From positions 1-64,000 of the forward strand of contig JBBTCH010000008.1 of assembly GCA_038043245.1 (NCBI GenBank): a stretch of DNA of 64,000 nucleotides, given 5' to 3'. How positions within the stretch are numbered: position 1 is the stretch's first letter; every line of letters starts with the position of its first letter. A program made the translations under genes and the position numbers. The stretch is from JACPFV01 sp038043245 (GTDB lineage: Bacteria > Pseudomonadota > Gammaproteobacteria > Nevskiales > Nevskiaceae). Shown piece after piece: positions 41,781 to 52,584 of the stretch. Under the pieces are notes generated by a model. It ran no database searches. It was given only the letters and a program-made list of their open reading frames with translations, and was not told the origin of the DNA.

Positions 41781-44432
41781 TCAGCCGACGCCGGCGAGCG
41801 CCGACGCCGCAGAACCATCATTGGCGGCGCGATCAATCTGCCCCGCCAGCGTGGAGAACTGTGCCGCAGGCACCGGCTTGCCGAAGTAGAACCCCTGCGC
41901 CTCGTTGCACACGCGCTCGCGCAGAAAGGCGAGTTGCGCCTGCGTCTCGACGCCTTCGGCGACCACCTCGAGTTTCAGACTGTGCGCCAGCGCGATGATG
42001 GCGCTGGTGATCGCGGCATCGCTCTGGTCCTCGATGAGATCGCGCACGAACGACGCATCGATCTTCAGCAGGTCGATCGGGAAACGGGTGATGTAACTCA
42101 GGCTCGAGTAGCCCGTGCCGAAGTCATCCACCGCGATGCGCACGCCCAGGTCGCGGATATTTTTGAGCACGGCCGCCGTCTCCTGAGGGTTGGCAGCCAG
42201 CGCGCTCTCGGTGATTTCCAGCACCAGGGTATGCGGCGGCAGGCCGGATTCCTCGAGCACGTCCTCGACTGTCCGCAGCAGGTTGTCCTGTCGGAATTGT
42301 CGCGTTGAAATATTCACCGAGATGATCAGCGGCTTGCCGAGCTGGGCCTGCAGGCGCTTGCCCTCGATGCAGGCCTGGCGCAGCACCCAGGCGCCGATCG
42401 GAATGATCAACCCGGTTTCTTCCGCGAGCGGGATGAAACTGCGCGGCAGCACGGTTCCGCGGCGCGGGTGGTGCCAGCGGATCAGCGCCTCGCTGCCGAC
42501 TACCTGGCCGGTCTTGATCGAGACCAGCGGCTGGTAATCCAGCGAAAATTCCCTGCGTTCGAGCGCCCGCCGCAAGCCATGCTCCAGCTCGAGGCGTTCA
42601 TCCACCGCCAGCATCATGCGCGGCGCGAACCACTGATAGTTGCCGCGCCCCTGCGCCTTGGCCTGATACATCGCGGTATCCGCGCTCTTCAGCAGGCCGG
42701 TCGCGTGCGCGCCATCGTCTGGAAAGACGCTGATGCCGATGCTCGGCGTCACCACCAGTTCGTGCGACTCAATGACGATCGGCGCGGAGACCTCCTCGAC
42801 CATGGCCTGGACGATGCGCTCGACGGTGTCGCGATTCTTGACGTCGGTCAGCACGATCACGAACTCGTCTCCGCCCATGCGCGCGACGGTGTCGGTTTTG
42901 CGCGCGCAGCCGCTCAGGCGGGCGGCGACCGTTCGCAGCAACTGGTCGCCGGCGGAATGGCCGAGCGAATCGTTGATGTTCTTGAAATGGTCCAGATCCA
43001 GCATCAGCAGCGCGACCAGGCTGCCGTTGCGCCGTGCCTGTTCCAGCGCCATGTCCAGCCGGTCCATCAGCAGCGCCCGGTTCGGCAGCTGGGTCAGCGC
43101 GTCGTGATGCGCCATTTTCTGGATGTGCGCTTCGGCCTGCTTGCGCTCGGTGACATCGCGAAAGCTGCAGACACGGCCGATCACCGTGCCGTCAATCCGT
43201 TGCGGCCGGGAATTGCGCTCGAACACCCGGCCGTCCTTGAGCTGCAGCAGCTCAAAACTTTCTTGCTCGACCGCGGCATAGAGAGCGCGGAACTTGTTCA
43301 GAAACGCCTCCGGGTCCTCGAATTTCCTGGCCACTTCCAGCTGAACCAGATTGCCATCTCCTGTCAGCATCACCGACTTTGGAATCTCCCAGAGCTCGAC
43401 GAAGCGCTGGTTGAAACACACGATCCGGCCCGCAAGATCGACCACGATAATTCCATCGGCTGTCGATTCCAGTGTGGTGCTGAGCACCGACAGCGTGTGT
43501 TTCAACTGGCCTTCGGCCCGGCGGCGGTGCGCGATCATGTCGTTGAAGGCAAGCGTGAGGTCGCCGATTTCGTCCTGTGTCGTCACCGGGATCTGCAGGC
43601 TCAGGTCACCCTCGGCGACGCGCCGCGTGCCCGCGCGCAGCGTCATCAGGCCGGTGCGCAGCTGGCGCGAGATCCAGGTCGAGAGCGCCAGCCCGCCGCC
43701 CAGCAGCGCCAGTGCGAAACCCACGATCACCATCAACACCAGCACCCGCATCCGGCGCGCGGCCTCGCCCAGTGTGGCGGTGAAACGAATCTCGATCGGC
43801 GTCAGGCGCGCATTGATCTGCTCGACGCGATCCAGCAGCTGGCGTTCGCGTTGTGCGGAAAGCCGTCCTGCGGTGATCGCGGCATGGATCTGGTCCGCGG
43901 TCTCGATCAGTTGCAGGATCTGTACGTCGGCCTCGTTCCAGATCGCGATCGCCCGCTTCAGGTCGCCAATGTTGTGGAAGCGCCGGTACAGCGAGACCAT
44001 GTAGGGCACGTCCTCGGGCGCGTTGCCGCCGGCGACGAAGCCGCGCTCGACCACCGCGTAATCGTAGGACGGCTTGTGCAATTCCAAGCGCCCGGCGCGG
44101 TCGCCCAGCGGGATCGCGATTTCCCTCAGGTATTTCTGGTAATCGTTTTCGTCGCGCAGCTGCGCGTAGCGCATCAGGTAGTGGACCGCGTCTTTCTGCG
44201 CCTTCGACCACAGGCTCTCGCCCTGGGCAAAGGCGCGCACACCGTTGTTCAGACTGCTGGCGAACGCGGCGATGGCGAGCAGACTCAGGATGATGGTGAC
44301 GTAGACCAGCGTGATGGCATTGATCTTGACCCGGATCGACTGGCGGCCGAACCAGCCGCGCAATCCGCCTCGCGGCGCGCGTTGCCCCTCCGCCTGCACT
44401 GGCAATTTCGGCGAGCACCCGGACTCGTTCAC
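41781..44432 (-). CDS. Membrane HAMP-PAS-GGDEF-EAL protein
   Basis: 883 residues. Membrane helix at about 40-62, a periplasmic four-helix-like sensor (about 65-225), second helix (VLVLMVIVGFALALLGGGLA), HAMP (about 250-305), PAS (about 315-430), GGDEF with intact MGGDEF (about 518), EAL with SEALIRW (about 646) and DDFGTGYSSL. Both catalytic motifs are preserved. The GGDEF-EAL half is closely similar to that of the 39703-41640 protein, suggesting duplication. Confidence 0.93.
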   Translation of the reverse strand: MNESGCSPKLPVQAEGQRAPRGGLRGWFGRQSIRVKINAITLVYVTIILSLLAIAAFASSLNNGVRAFAQGESLWSKAQKDAVHYLMRYAQLRDENDYQKYLREIAIPLGDRAGRLELHKPSYDYAVVERGFVAGGNAPEDVPYMVSLYRRFHNIGDLKRAIAIWNEADVQILQLIETADQIHAAITAGRLSAQRERQLLDRVEQINARLTPIEIRFTATLGEAARRMRVLVLMVIVGFALALLGGGLALSTWISRQLRTGLMTLRAGTRRVAEGDLSLQIPVTTQDEIGDLTLAFNDMIAHRRRAEGQLKHTLSVLSTTLESTADGIIVVDLAGRIVCFNQRFVELWEIPKSVMLTGDGNLVQLEVARKFEDPEAFLNKFRALYAAVEQESFELLQLKDGRVFERNSRPQRIDGTVIGRVCSFRDVTERKQAEAHIQKMAHHDALTQLPNRALLMDRLDMALEQARRNGSLVALLMLDLDHFKNINDSLGHSAGDQLLRTVAARLSGCARKTDTVARMGGDEFVIVLTDVKNRDTVERIVQAMVEEVSAPIVIESHELVVTPSIGISVFPDDGAHATGLLKSADTAMYQAKAQGRGNYQWFAPRMMLAVDERLELEHGLRRALERREFSLDYQPLVSIKTGQVVGSEALIRWHHPRRGTVLPRSFIPLAEETGLIIPIGAWVLRQACIEGKRLQAQLGKPLIISVNISTRQFRQDNLLRTVEDVLEESGLPPHTLVLEITESALAANPQETAAVLKNIRDLGVRIAVDDFGTGYSSLSYITRFPIDLLKIDASFVRDLIEDQSDAAITSAIIALAHSLKLEVVAEGVETQAQLAFLRERVCNEAQGFYFGKPVPAAQFSTLAGQIDRAANDGSAASALAGVG

Positions 44433-44494
44433 ACATGTCTCCTGTCAGGAATGACCGCAGCCTAAGGCGCGCTATCCGATGCCTCGCCGGGCGG

Positions 44495-44529
44495 GTAAGT
44501 CTTGTCTAAGTTTTGAACGGGTCGTCAGG
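44495..44529 (-). promoter_or_regulatory. Conserved upstream motif, copy B
   Basis: On the coding strand: CCTGACGACCCGTTCAAAAC then TTAGACAAGACTTAC, 62 bp before the start at 44432. See copy A at 41717-41752. It also lies 84 bp before the plus-strand gene at 44614, so it could serve either. Confidence 0.55.
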
Positions 44530-44613
44530 AGTAGGTTATTGCCACGCTCGACGCCTTGTGCACGGAGTTCGCCGGGTTCATCGTGAAGCCCGGCTGCAAT
44601 CACCGGAGCGCGC

Positions 44614-44985
44614 ATGAAAATCAGGCCCAGTACACGCCACACCGCGATCTGCAAAATCTTCCGAGAACTGAAATTGGACGCGTCGATTCCCTTCCTCGAA
44701 GCCGATCTGCTGCGCGCCTGGAACCACAGCGGCCTGCGCTATTCGGATCTGAAGATGGTGATGCGCGACCTGATCCTGCGCCGGCGGCTGGAGATGAAAA
44801 CCGTGGGTGAAACCGTGATGCTGCAATTGCGCGCCAGCGATTCAGCCGAATCGGAACAGCCGGCGGACACCCTGCTGACCCGCTCCCTCGACTGGATCGC
44901 CCTGCGGCGTGTGCGCAGTCGCCGCCGCGTCCCGCATGGAACCGGCCGACAGCATCATCGACTGTCAGACCGCATCAGCGGGTAA
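44614..44985 (+). CDS. Small hypothetical protein, possibly winged-helix
   Basis: 123 residues, ATG preceded by GGAG at good spacing. The first 75 residues look like a compact helical domain (AICKIFRELKLDASIPFLEA, YSDLKMVMRDLILRRRLEMK) with a winged-helix-like pattern. The tail is Arg/His-rich and probably disordered (RRVRSRRRVPHGTGRQHHRL). No family recognised. It lies between two c-di-GMP genes. Confidence 0.6.
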   Translation: MKIRPSTRHTAICKIFRELKLDASIPFLEADLLRAWNHSGLRYSDLKMVMRDLILRRRLEMKTVGETVMLQLRASDSAESEQPADTLLTRSLDWIALRRVRSRRRVPHGTGRQHHRLSDRISG

Positions 44986-45106
44986 AACTTTTTTGATTGG
45001 TGGGCGGCGATTCAATCTGGACATTCAACGGTCAGAGGGCTATACCCTGTAGCTGACAGTTGACGTTACAAGGATTGGACGTACTCCTGCCTGTGAGGGG
45101 ACTTCC

Positions 45107-48100
45107 ATGTCAAGCAGCTACGAACTGGATCTGGTGGTGTTGTCCATCATTGTCGCGATGATGGCGTCGTACGGCGCGCTCGATCTGGCTGGTCGCGTCA
45201 CCCAGGCCCAGGGCCGCGTTGCGCGACAGTGGCTGGTCGGCGGCGCCATGGTCATGGGCGCCGGCATCTGGTCCATGCACTTCATCGGCATGCTGGCCTT
45301 CCACCTGCCGACCACCCTGGGCTACGACCTGCCGCTGACGGCGGTATCGCTGGTCATCGCCATCGTCACTTCCGGCTTCGCGCTGGCCGTAGCCAGCGGC
45401 AAGGACCTGCGTCTCTCGGTCCTGCTCGCCGCCGGCGTGATCATGGGCGCCGGCATCTGCGGCATGCATTACACCGGCATGGCGGCGATGCGCATGTCCC
45501 CGCCCATCGTTTACAACCCGCTGCTGTTCAGCGCCTCGGTCGCCGTCGCGGTGACCGCGTCCATCGCCGCGCTGTGGCTGGCCTTTTCCCTGCGCGCGGA
45601 TGCGGTCATCCACCGGTTCGAGTTCCGGCTGCTGGCCGCCATGGTGATGGGCTTCGCCATCACCGGCATGCATTACACCGGCATGGCCGCCGCGGAGTTC
45701 GCACCGGGCGCTATCTGCACGGTCAGCAAACTGGCGGTCGGCCCTGCCACGCTGGGCTACAGCATTGGCGCGGTCATGGCGGTCATTCTGCTGTTGATCG
45801 TCAGCATTTCTGCGCGTGAGGCGCCGCCCCCGCCCGACGCAGGCCTGGATCCCGCACAGGAACGCCGGCGCGAACTCGAAGAGAAGGCGCTGCGGATCGG
45901 CGTCGTGGCTCTGGGCGTCGCGATCGCACTGCTATCGTCCTTCGCCGTGTGGACGGTCGAATCCAAGAAGGTGACGACCACCTTCCAGGAAGCCGCGCGG
46001 GATCACGTCAACAACATCATCGAAGGGTTTGACGAAAGCGAGGAAGTTGTCGAATCGCTGGCCATGCTCTATCACGTCGACGATCGTGTGACCCGGCAGC
46101 AGTTCCGGGCTTTCGCATCGGAGCTGTTGGCGCGGGTACCCTGGGTCCAGGCGCTGGAATGGATTCCGCGGGTGCGCCGTGAAGACCGCGCGCAGTACGA
46201 GGCGGCGATGCGTGTGGAATTCCCCGGCTTCCGCATCAGCGCTGCGGACGCGCAGTCCGGCCCATCGACGGCAAAAGGTCGCGACGAATATTTCCCGGTG
46301 CATTACGTCGAGCCTCTTCGCGGCAACGAAGCCGAACAGGGTCTGGACCTGGGCTCGGACGCCGAATCACTGGCTGCGATGCACCAGGCCCGCGACAGTG
46401 GAAGCCTTGCGACGGTCGGGCGCGTCGCCATGGGTGGAGAATGGGGATTCAGGACGTTCCTGCCGATCTACCTGCCCGGCCAGCCCCACGACACGGTCGA
46501 GCAGCGCCGTGCCAACCTGCTGGGATTCGTCGGCGGCGAGTTCCATGCCGGTCAGATGGTGGAAAAAAATATCGCCAGGCGGACCGCCTCCGGTCTTGAC
46601 CTGGAACTCTATGCCGGGCCGGAGGCGATAGCCGGGCAGCGGCTGTATACGCATTACTCGCGTACGCGGCCGCCTGGCCCCATCGAGGCATCCGACTCGG
46701 GCCTTCGTACCGCGATCTCGTTCAGTGAGATCAGCGCAAGCTGGACCTATGTCGCCACCGCCGCGCCCGGCAGACATGCCGTCACCGTCTGGGGCGCTCT
46801 GCTCACCTTGCTCGGTGTGCTGGCCGCCGCCGCTTTCGCGGACGCCAATGTGCGCATGCGAAATTCCCTGCTCAAGCTCACCAGCACCCAGCGCGAACTG
46901 GCCGGTCACATGACCGAGCTGAAAATCAGTGAGGACCGCTTCCGCACCCTGGTCGAGGAAGCGGGCGACGGCATCCTGATCATTTCTCCGGAAGACCGCT
47001 TTCTCGATCTCAACCAGCGCAGCGTCGAGATGCTGGGCTACTCGCGCGAAGAACTGGTTGGCGCCGACGTCGCCATTCTGTTGACCGGGACCGAGCGCGC
47101 GAAAGCGTCGCCTGAATTGGCCAACGTGCGGACCGGGCGCCCGTACCAGAGCGAATGGCTGATACGGCGCAAGGACGGCAGCACCTTCCCCAGCGACAAC
47201 ACCGCCAAGATGTTGTCGGATGGTCGCGTGCTGATCCTGCTGCGCGAAGTCACCGAGCGCAAGCAGCAGGAAGAAAAAATCTACCGACTGAACCGGATCC
47301 ACGCCGTGCTCTCCGGTATCAATTCCCTGATTGTCCGCACTCGCGACCGCACCAAGTTATTTCAGGAAATCTGCCGCCTGCTGGTTGAACGCGGCCATTT
47401 CAAGCTGGCTTGGGTGGGGCTGGTCAGTGATGGCGAAGTGCGTCCGGTGACTTTCCACGGTAGCGACGGAGGCGCCCTGCAATCGGTGCGGATTTCGATG
47501 CAGGACGACGGTTCCGACAGCCACGATAACCGCAGCCTGACCGCGCAGGCCTTGCGCGAGCGGCGCGCGGTCATCTGCAACGACATCGCTCGCGACGAAC
47601 GCACGCAACACTGGCCCGCAGCTAGTCGTAACCTCGGCTTCGGCTCGTTCCTGTCGCTGCCCCTGTACGTCGGCAAGCAAGTGGCAGGATGTTTCAATCT
47701 TTACGCCATCGAGCCCGGGTTTTTCGACAGCGAGGAAGTGAAGATATTGACGGAACTCTCCGCCAATATTTCCTATGCCCTGGAATTCATCGCCAAAGAA
47801 CAGCAGCTCGGTTACATCACCTACTACGACACGCTGACCCGGCTGGCCAACCGCGACCATCTGCTGGAGCGGCTGCCCGGGTTCTTGCAGACGGCGCGCC
47901 AAGCGCGCAAGCCGCTGGCACTGCTGGAACTCGACATCGATAACTTCAAGTCGGTCAACGACACCTTGGGTCGGGACGGCGGCGACGAAGTGCTCAAGCA
48001 GCTGGCGGCGCGCATGACTCTGGTTGCCGGCGGTTCCGACCACCTGGCGCGCACGGCCGGCGACCGCTTTGCGCTGTTGCTAGACGATTTCCAGGACAAC

Positions 48101-49147
48101 GACGGCCTGGTCCGTTTTGTCGAGCACAAACTGCTGCCGCAGATCAACCGCCCGATGACCGTGGCCGGCAAGGAGTTGCGGGTGTCGGTCCGCCTCGGCA
48201 TCGCCCGCTTCGCCGAGGACGGCGACGACCCCGAAAGTCTGCTGCGCAATGCCGAGGCGGCGGTCAAGAGAGCCAAGCAGAGCAACGAGCGCTATCTGTT
48301 CTATACCCAGGAAATCGGCGCGACGTTTTCCGAGAAACTGAACCTCGAGAGCCAGCTGCGGCGCGCGATCGAAAAAAACGAGTTCGTCCTTTACTACCAA
48401 CCCAAGGTGGATCTGCGCAGCGGGACGATTGTCGGCGCCGAGGCGCTGATCCGCTGGAACAGTCCGGACCTCGGCCTGGTGCCGCCGAGCCGGTTCATCC
48501 CGCTGCTGGAGGAGACCGGCATGATCCTGCCGGTGGGCGGCTGGGCGATGGTGCAGGCAGTCAAGGATCACCGCCGCTGGCTGGCGGAAGAGCTGCTGGC
48601 GCCGCCAGTGGCGGTGAACGTGTCGCCGGTGCAGCTGCGCCAGAAGGATTTTGTCGAAGTCGTGCACGGCGTCTTGTCCGAGTTTTCAGGCGACCGCCCC
48701 TGCCTCGACCTGGAAATCACCGAGTCCACCCTGATCGGCGACATCGAGGAACACATCGCCAAGCTCAAGGCGGTGCGCGATCTCGGCGTGCAGATCGCGA
48801 TTGACGACTTCGGCACCGGCTTCTCTTCGCTGTCGTACCTGGTGCGGCTGCCGATCAACACGCTCAAGATCGACCGCTCCTTCGTGCTGCGCATGGGCGA
48901 CAGCGCCGACACCATGAGCGTGGTCTCGACCATCCTGACGCTGGCGCATTCGATGAACCTCAAGGTGGTGGCGGAAGGGGTGGATTCGGAAGAGCAGCTC
49001 AAGTTCCTGCGGCTGCTGCGCTGCGACCAGATCCAGGGCTGGCTGTTCAGCAAGGCGGTGCCCGCCGATGAATTCGCCCAGCTCCTGCGCGAAGACCGGC
49101 GACTGGGCCAGGCACCGAAGGCGGCTGCCGTAGCAGGCGCGCCCTAG
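45107..49147 (+). CDS. MHYT-CHASE-PAS-GAF-GGDEF-EAL protein
   Basis: 1346 residues. A seven-helix MHYT sensor with three motifs (MHFIGM 57-62; CGMHYTGMAA about 124; TGMHYTGMAA about 188), CHASE-type extracytoplasmic domain (about 300-570), PAS (about 610-725), GAF (about 735-895), GGDEF (about 905-1060) and EAL (about 1070-1330). The GGDEF site is AGDRF (about 984), so cyclase activity is unlikely. The EAL domain keeps AEALIRW and DDFGTGFSSL, so it is probably a phosphodiesterase. MHYT may sense O2, CO or NO through copper. GAGGGG precedes ATG 45107. Confidence 0.92.
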   Translation: MSSSYELDLVVLSIIVAMMASYGALDLAGRVTQAQGRVARQWLVGGAMVMGAGIWSMHFIGMLAFHLPTTLGYDLPLTAVSLVIAIVTSGFALAVASGKDLRLSVLLAAGVIMGAGICGMHYTGMAAMRMSPPIVYNPLLFSASVAVAVTASIAALWLAFSLRADAVIHRFEFRLLAAMVMGFAITGMHYTGMAAAEFAPGAICTVSKLAVGPATLGYSIGAVMAVILLLIVSISAREAPPPPDAGLDPAQERRRELEEKALRIGVVALGVAIALLSSFAVWTVESKKVTTTFQEAARDHVNNIIEGFDESEEVVESLAMLYHVDDRVTRQQFRAFASELLARVPWVQALEWIPRVRREDRAQYEAAMRVEFPGFRISAADAQSGPSTAKGRDEYFPVHYVEPLRGNEAEQGLDLGSDAESLAAMHQARDSGSLATVGRVAMGGEWGFRTFLPIYLPGQPHDTVEQRRANLLGFVGGEFHAGQMVEKNIARRTASGLDLELYAGPEAIAGQRLYTHYSRTRPPGPIEASDSGLRTAISFSEISASWTYVATAAPGRHAVTVWGALLTLLGVLAAAAFADANVRMRNSLLKLTSTQRELAGHMTELKISEDRFRTLVEEAGDGILIISPEDRFLDLNQRSVEMLGYSREELVGADVAILLTGTERAKASPELANVRTGRPYQSEWLIRRKDGSTFPSDNTAKMLSDGRVLILLREVTERKQQEEKIYRLNRIHAVLSGINSLIVRTRDRTKLFQEICRLLVERGHFKLAWVGLVSDGEVRPVTFHGSDGGALQSVRISMQDDGSDSHDNRSLTAQALRERRAVICNDIARDERTQHWPAASRNLGFGSFLSLPLYVGKQVAGCFNLYAIEPGFFDSEEVKILTELSANISYALEFIAKEQQLGYITYYDTLTRLANRDHLLERLPGFLQTARQARKPLALLELDIDNFKSVNDTLGRDGGDEVLKQLAARMTLVAGGSDHLARTAGDRFALLLDDFQDNDGLVRFVEHKLLPQINRPMTVAGKELRVSVRLGIARFAEDGDDPESLLRNAEAAVKRAKQSNERYLFYTQEIGATFSEKLNLESQLRRAIEKNEFVLYYQPKVDLRSGTIVGAEALIRWNSPDLGLVPPSRFIPLLEETGMILPVGGWAMVQAVKDHRRWLAEELLAPPVAVNVSPVQLRQKDFVEVVHGVLSEFSGDRPCLDLEITESTLIGDIEEHIAKLKAVRDLGVQIAIDDFGTGFSSLSYLVRLPINTLKIDRSFVLRMGDSADTMSVVSTILTLAHSMNLKVVAEGVDSEEQLKFLRLLRCDQIQGWLFSKAVPADEFAQLLREDRRLGQAPKAAAVAGAP

Positions 49148-49262
49148 GGAAGGTCTGCACAGGTTCATTTTCGTCATTCCGGCGAACGCCGGAATCCAGA
49201 AGATTCAAAGACCTGGACACCGGCTTGCGCCGGTGTGACGACCTATGCAGAGGCTCCCTAAG
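49145..49262. repeat. Long palindromic repeat spanning convergent stop codons
   Basis: A core pair CGTCATTCCGGCGAACGCCG (from 49172) and CACCGGCTTGCGCCGGTG (to 49236) is enclosed by outer inverted arms TAGGGAAGGTCTGCACAGGT and ACCTATGCAGAGGCTCCCTA. The outer arms include the TAG stop codons of both convergent genes. Confidence 0.75.
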
Positions 49263-50013
49263 GGATTTTCAAGTCTTCCAGCCGCTCCCAGCGCAGCGCA
49301 AGCCAGCCGCGGAACGCAACGAAGGCTTTTGCAGCCTGTTCGTGTGGCCCCTTGATGCCGAACTCGATATGCGGCTCGCGCGCGGAATTGCCACGGAACG
49401 GCAGGCTCGACAGCTTCACGCCGGGAAACTCGGCCAGTACGCGGTTCATCAGGTCCAGCAGATCGCCCTCCTTCGCCGCGCCGAGCGCGCGCAGCGAAAA
49501 CTCCACCGGCGGTTCGGCGTTGTGCAGATGGCGCAGCCGGTGATCCAGCACCCACTCCAGCATCGGCCAGGCCATCTCCGGGAATCCCGGCACGAAGTAA
49601 CAGTGGCCCATGGAAAAACCGGCGACGCGATTCACCGGGTTGGGAATCAACTCGGCACCTTCTGGAAACTCCGCCATCAGCGCGCGGTTCGGATGCGCCT
49701 TGGCGCCGTATTGGATTTCAATCAGCGCCAGCGCCTCGGCGTGAACCTGCAGCGGCACACCGAAGGCGCGCGCCGCGGCCTGCCGGGTGCAGTCATCCGG
49801 CGTGGCGCCGATGCCACCGCAGGACAGCAGCACGTCCCCTTGGTCGCGCGCGGCTGAAATCGCCTCGGCGATCTGCGTTTCGTCGTCACCGAGAAATCTG
49901 GCGTAACCGAGGCTCATCCCGCGTGCGGCCAGCAGCGAGATGATCGCCGGTAGATGCTTGTCCTGCCGTTTTCCCGACAGCAGTTCATCGCCCACCACAT
50001 GCAGGCCGATCAT
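49258..50013 (-). CDS. MoaB/CinA-type molybdopterin-binding domain protein
   Basis: 251 residues from ATG 50013 (MIGLHVVGDELLSGKRQDKH), one MoCF/CinA N-terminal domain: GDELLSGKRQDKHL, FLGDDETQIAEAISAA, LLSCGGIGATPDDCTRQAAA, then the CinA-like extension (IPNPVNRVAGFSMGHCYFVP, GFPEMAWPMLE). It lacks the C-terminal nicotinamide amidohydrolase domain of full CinA. The Asp of GGxGxTxDD is kept. Start overlaps the tfoX-like stop. Probable role in nucleotide or cofactor repair, not certain. Confidence 0.8.
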   Translation of the reverse strand: MIGLHVVGDELLSGKRQDKHLPAIISLLAARGMSLGYARFLGDDETQIAEAISAARDQGDVLLSCGGIGATPDDCTRQAAARAFGVPLQVHAEALALIEIQYGAKAHPNRALMAEFPEGAELIPNPVNRVAGFSMGHCYFVPGFPEMAWPMLEWVLDHRLRHLHNAEPPVEFSLRALGAAKEGDLLDLMNRVLAEFPGVKLSSLPFRGNSAREPHIEFGIKGPHEQAAKAFVAFRGWLALRWERLEDLKIP

Positions 50014-50402
50014 TTCTTGCGCTTCTTCGCCGCCGCGCGTCCTGCCGCCGCCAGCGCCAGCTGCGCCCACGGGCGCATCTCGTCGAAATCCTCCAGGGCT
50101 TCCGCCGGCACGGTGTAATAACTCATGCGCTGCTCAACGCCGCGCATGACGAACACGAACGGCTTCAAGCCCGCCTTGATGAAGGTTTCGCGAGTCGGGT
50201 CGTCGGCTTTCAGATACAGCGTGTCGGCGATGATGATGGCGAAAAATCGTTCATCACAGTAGAGGCCGTGCCCGCCGAACATCGCTTTGACGCGGATACG
50301 GCCCAGCGGCGCCAGCAGTTCGCTCAGGTAATCAACAAACTCGCTGCGGCTTAGATGTTTTCTCAACGGAGCCGGAACACCTTGGTCCAGCAGAACACGC
50401 AC
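50010..50402 (-). CDS. TfoX/Sxy N-domain protein with a DUF5615-toxin-like leader
   Basis: 130 residues. From about residue 20 it is a TfoX N-terminal domain: FVDYLSELLAPLGRIRVKAM, FGGHGLYCDERFFAIIIADT, LYLKADDPTRETFIKAGLKP, then a basic tail (AAAKKRKK). The first 17 residues, MRVLLDQGVPAPLRKHL, are not part of TfoX. They match the start of DUF5615 PIN-like toxins, whose usual antitoxin gene (DUF433) lies 9 bp upstream. A deletion appears to have joined the toxin 5' end to a tfoX gene. No in-frame ATG or GTG exists near the expected TfoX start, so the fused GTG 50402 is probably used. Confidence 0.8.
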   Translation of the reverse strand: MRVLLDQGVPAPLRKHLSRSEFVDYLSELLAPLGRIRVKAMFGGHGLYCDERFFAIIIADTLYLKADDPTRETFIKAGLKPFVFVMRGVEQRMSYYTVPAEALEDFDEMRPWAQLALAAAGRAAAKKRKK

Positions 50403-50411
50403 GCTTGAAGC

Positions 50412-50630
50412 TCAGGCAGCCAACGAGCTTGTCGCCGCGTGCTCCAAAACGACGCGCACCTGCTTCAGGGTGACGCCGGGGAACCATTCGACGAACTGGC
50501 TCACTTGCGCACCCTCTTCAAGGTTCTCGAACAAAGCCGATACCGGCACGCGCGTACCACGGAACAGCCACGCACCGCTGACGCGCTGCGCATCGCGTTC
50601 GACTTCTGGACAAGAGGACCAATCGAGCAT
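50412..50630 (-). CDS. DUF433 antitoxin-like protein
   Basis: 72 residues. Family pattern: RVSGAWLFRGTRVPVSALFE, NLEEGAQVSQFVEWFPGVTL, KQVRVVLEHA. DUF433 proteins are antitoxins usually followed directly by a DUF5615 toxin. Here only about 17 codons of the toxin remain, fused to the TfoX-like gene. It is therefore an orphan antitoxin. Confidence 0.82.
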   Translation of the reverse strand: MLDWSSCPEVERDAQRVSGAWLFRGTRVPVSALFENLEEGAQVSQFVEWFPGVTLKQVRVVLEHAATSSLAA

Positions 50631-50722
50631 GACCCATGCTAGCCCCGCATCAAGAGCGGTTCAAGCCGCTTTCATGAGGGCCAGCACGTGCACACCCGCG
50701 CGTCCTGAGCTTGTGGCGCTGA

Positions 50723-52489
<1,767 letters not shown>

Positions 52490-52584
52490 GACAGCTCCCT
52501 GTAATTCTTTATTTAGTGTCTAGGACAAAATTGTATCACCCGCGCCTGTGACAACATGAAGGCAGTCCACACCGGGAGACCCCC

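Noticed and set aside
42468..44465. 665-codon plus-strand open frame
   Set aside because: It is the antisense shadow of the GGDEF-EAL gene at 41781-44432; composition is His/Arg/Gln-rich with no recognisable domain.
44986..45106. Possible c-di-GMP riboswitch before the MHYT gene
   Set aside because: A hairpin (GTCAG...CTGAC, 45031-45057) exists, but I see no GEMM-type conserved core; I call it only a hairpin.
50010..50630. Functional DUF433/DUF5615 toxin-antitoxin system
   Set aside because: Only the first 17 toxin residues remain; the rest is a TfoX domain, so no active toxin is encoded.
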